From NCBI RefSeq assembly GCF_002864045.1, contig NZ_PJPV01000010.1, forward strand, positions 1 through 37,457: DNA of 37,457 nt, written 5' to 3'. Source of the stretch: Endozoicomonas acroporae (GTDB taxonomy: Bacteria > Pseudomonadota > Gammaproteobacteria > Pseudomonadales > Endozoicomonadaceae). The position numbers and the translations under genes are program-made. The notes beneath the pieces were generated by a model. That model ran no database searches, was not told the origin of the DNA, and saw only the letters and a list, made by a program, of their open reading frames with translations. Position 1 is the stretch's first letter; each line of letters starts with the position of its first letter. Shown here piece by piece: positions 36,443 to 37,457 of the stretch.

Positions 36443-37323
36443 TGAAAGGTTTCATCGGGCTCTTCAGGCTGGGAAGAAATGGCCTCTTCAGAGGATTGCT
36501 CATCAGAAGCCTGGCTTTCTGCAGGTGTGGTTAATTTATCTTCAGTGAGTTCAGAGCTCTGTTGTTCCATATCTTCTTCCAGTTGCAGGGCCGGTATTTT
36601 CTGCTTCTTGATCAAGTCATTAAAGCCAGTGGGCAATTCGGCTTCCATGGCATCCAGTTCATCGAACAGCTCCTGGGCCGAACGCTCTTTGATGACTTCC
36701 TGGTCTGCCAGCTCCGGCTGTTCTAACGTACCGCCTGCTGCCGCCAGCGCTTCGGCAATCTCTTCCGGGATTTCCAGAGCCTTGGCGATTTCTTCCAGGT
36801 CCCGGATTTCCGACAGCGGCGGCAGTTCATTCAGGTTCTGCAGGTTGAAGTAATCCAGGAATTGCCGGGTGGTGGCAAACATGGCGGGTCTGCCGGGCAC
36901 ATCCCGGTGGCCGACAACGCGAACCCACTCCCGCTCCTGCAGGGTGCGTATGATATTACTGCTGACACTGACGCCACGAATATCTTCAATTTCTCCCCGG
37001 GTAATGGGCTGGCGATAGGCGATCAGGGCCAGGGTTTCCAGAAGGGCACGGGTATAGCGCTGAGGTTTTTCGTCCCATAGACCGCCAATCCAGGGAGCCA
37101 TGGCCTGACGAACCTGAAAGCGGAAGCCGGACGCTACTTGCTTCAGTTCAAAGGCCCGGCCCTCGCAGGCGTCAGATACTTTGACCAGGGCTTCACGGAT
37201 TTCATTGCCATCAGGGCGATTGTCTTCCGGAAAGAGGGCCGCCAGTTGTTCAATCGTCAGTGGACGACTGCTGGCCATGATCGCTGCTTCCAGAATCAGT
37301 GAGAGATCAGGCTTTTCGCTCAT
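36439..37323 (-). CDS. scpB: Segregation and condensation protein ScpB (294 aa)
   Basis: ScpB is the winged-helix (kite) subunit of the SMC-ScpAB condensin that compacts and separates chromosomes. Tandem winged-helix domains lie at about 1-85 (SLILEAAIMASSRPLTIEQL) and 95-170 (ALLETLALIAYRQPITRGEI, then RGVSVSSNIIRTL and GRPAMFATT), as in the family. The C-terminus (~200-294) is long and acidic (Glu/Ser/Gln-rich), as often in gammaproteobacteria. A GGAAA lies before ATG 37323. scpA is normally directly upstream, often overlapping, but the 134 bases upstream in this window contain no gene end, so that junction looks broken as well. Its 3' end overlaps the convergent 373-aa gene by 4 bases. Confidence 0.94.
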   Translation of the reverse strand: MSEKPDLSLILEAAIMASSRPLTIEQLAALFPEDNRPDGNEIREALVKVSDACEGRAFELKQVASGFRFQVRQAMAPWIGGLWDEKPQRYTRALLETLALIAYRQPITRGEIEDIRGVSVSSNIIRTLQEREWVRVVGHRDVPGRPAMFATTRQFLDYFNLQNLNELPPLSEIRDLEEIAKALEIPEEIAEALAAAGGTLEQPELADQEVIKERSAQELFDELDAMEAELPTGFNDLIKKQKIPALQLEEDMEQQSSELTEDKLTTPAESQASDEQSSEEAISSQPEEPDETFH

Positions 37324-37403
37324 TGATATTTTCCATGTTATTCAATCTTAGGAGCCTGTTGGACTTAAGACTGTCCTACTGCGGTTGCGATAAATTGGTC
37401 TAA

Positions 37404-37457
37404 AAATTCCTGCTTCTTCGTCAAATAGCCCCGCTATTCTCCTCAGAAGCAGAAATT
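37404..37457. repeat. Long imperfect palindrome at the window edge
   Basis: AAATTCCTGCTTCT (37404-37417) pairs with AGAAGCAGAAATT (37445-37457), and an inner AATAGC-CCC-GCTATT (37424-37438) completes a nested hairpin. It lies upstream of scpB, where scpA would be expected. It may be the end of another mobile element; the sequence stops here. Confidence 0.6.

Overview
The window looks like a piece of a marine, host-associated gammaproteobacterial chromosome, most likely Endozoicomonas or a close relative. This is inferred from the housekeeping genes (dinG, valS, yebG, cpdB, rluB, scpB, all gammaproteobacterial in style) and from the many host-interaction-type proteins lodged between them. No rRNA, tRNA or CRISPR was seen, and no intact transposase.

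Layout. 1-37 is one end of a palindromic MITE-like element. 201-3171 is an accessory block: two paralogous glycine-rich hydrophobic proteins flank an ankyrin protein that ends in PPxY-type motifs. 3321-5504 is dinG. 5576-9313 (minus strand) holds a 592-aa Arg/Gly/Ser-rich unknown protein, a probable IS200/IS605-like remnant and two more paralogous glycine-rich hydrophobic proteins. These are followed by valS, a second MITE copy and yebG with a near-perfect LexA box. 13666-25818 is one 4050-codon reading frame. It encodes a giant protein with mucin-like N-terminal sequence, twelve 34-aa Ser/Thr repeats, four tandem ~300-aa domains of unknown family and several furin-like basic sites. Next come cpdB (periplasmic cyclic-nucleotide phosphodiesterase), a leucine-rich-repeat NEL-type ubiquitin ligase with a U-box-like tail, rluB, and a third MITE copy. 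The last stretch has a 1170-aa protein that joins eleven ~37-aa PPR-like repeats to a nucleotidyltransferase signature, a decayed SbmA/BacA-like fragment, a 373-aa unknown protein and scpB.

How the parts fit. The housekeeping genes keep conventional motifs and lengths, but usual neighbours are pulled apart: rluB and scpB, normally adjacent, are separated by about 5.3 kb of foreign-looking genes. The accessory genes share themes: N-termini without signal peptides, duplication, tandem repeats, and eukaryotic-style motifs (ankyrin, LRR, PPxY, U-box-like, furin-like sites, N-glycosylation sequons). I read the window as a core chromosome interrupted by several effector or host-interaction islands, with MITE copies beside some of them. 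Effector status and secretion route are inferences; no secretion-system gene is visible here.

The strongest candidates for something undescribed are the NEL plus U-box-like ligase, the repeat-nucleotidyltransferase fusion, and the giant protein with its four-fold ~300-aa domain.
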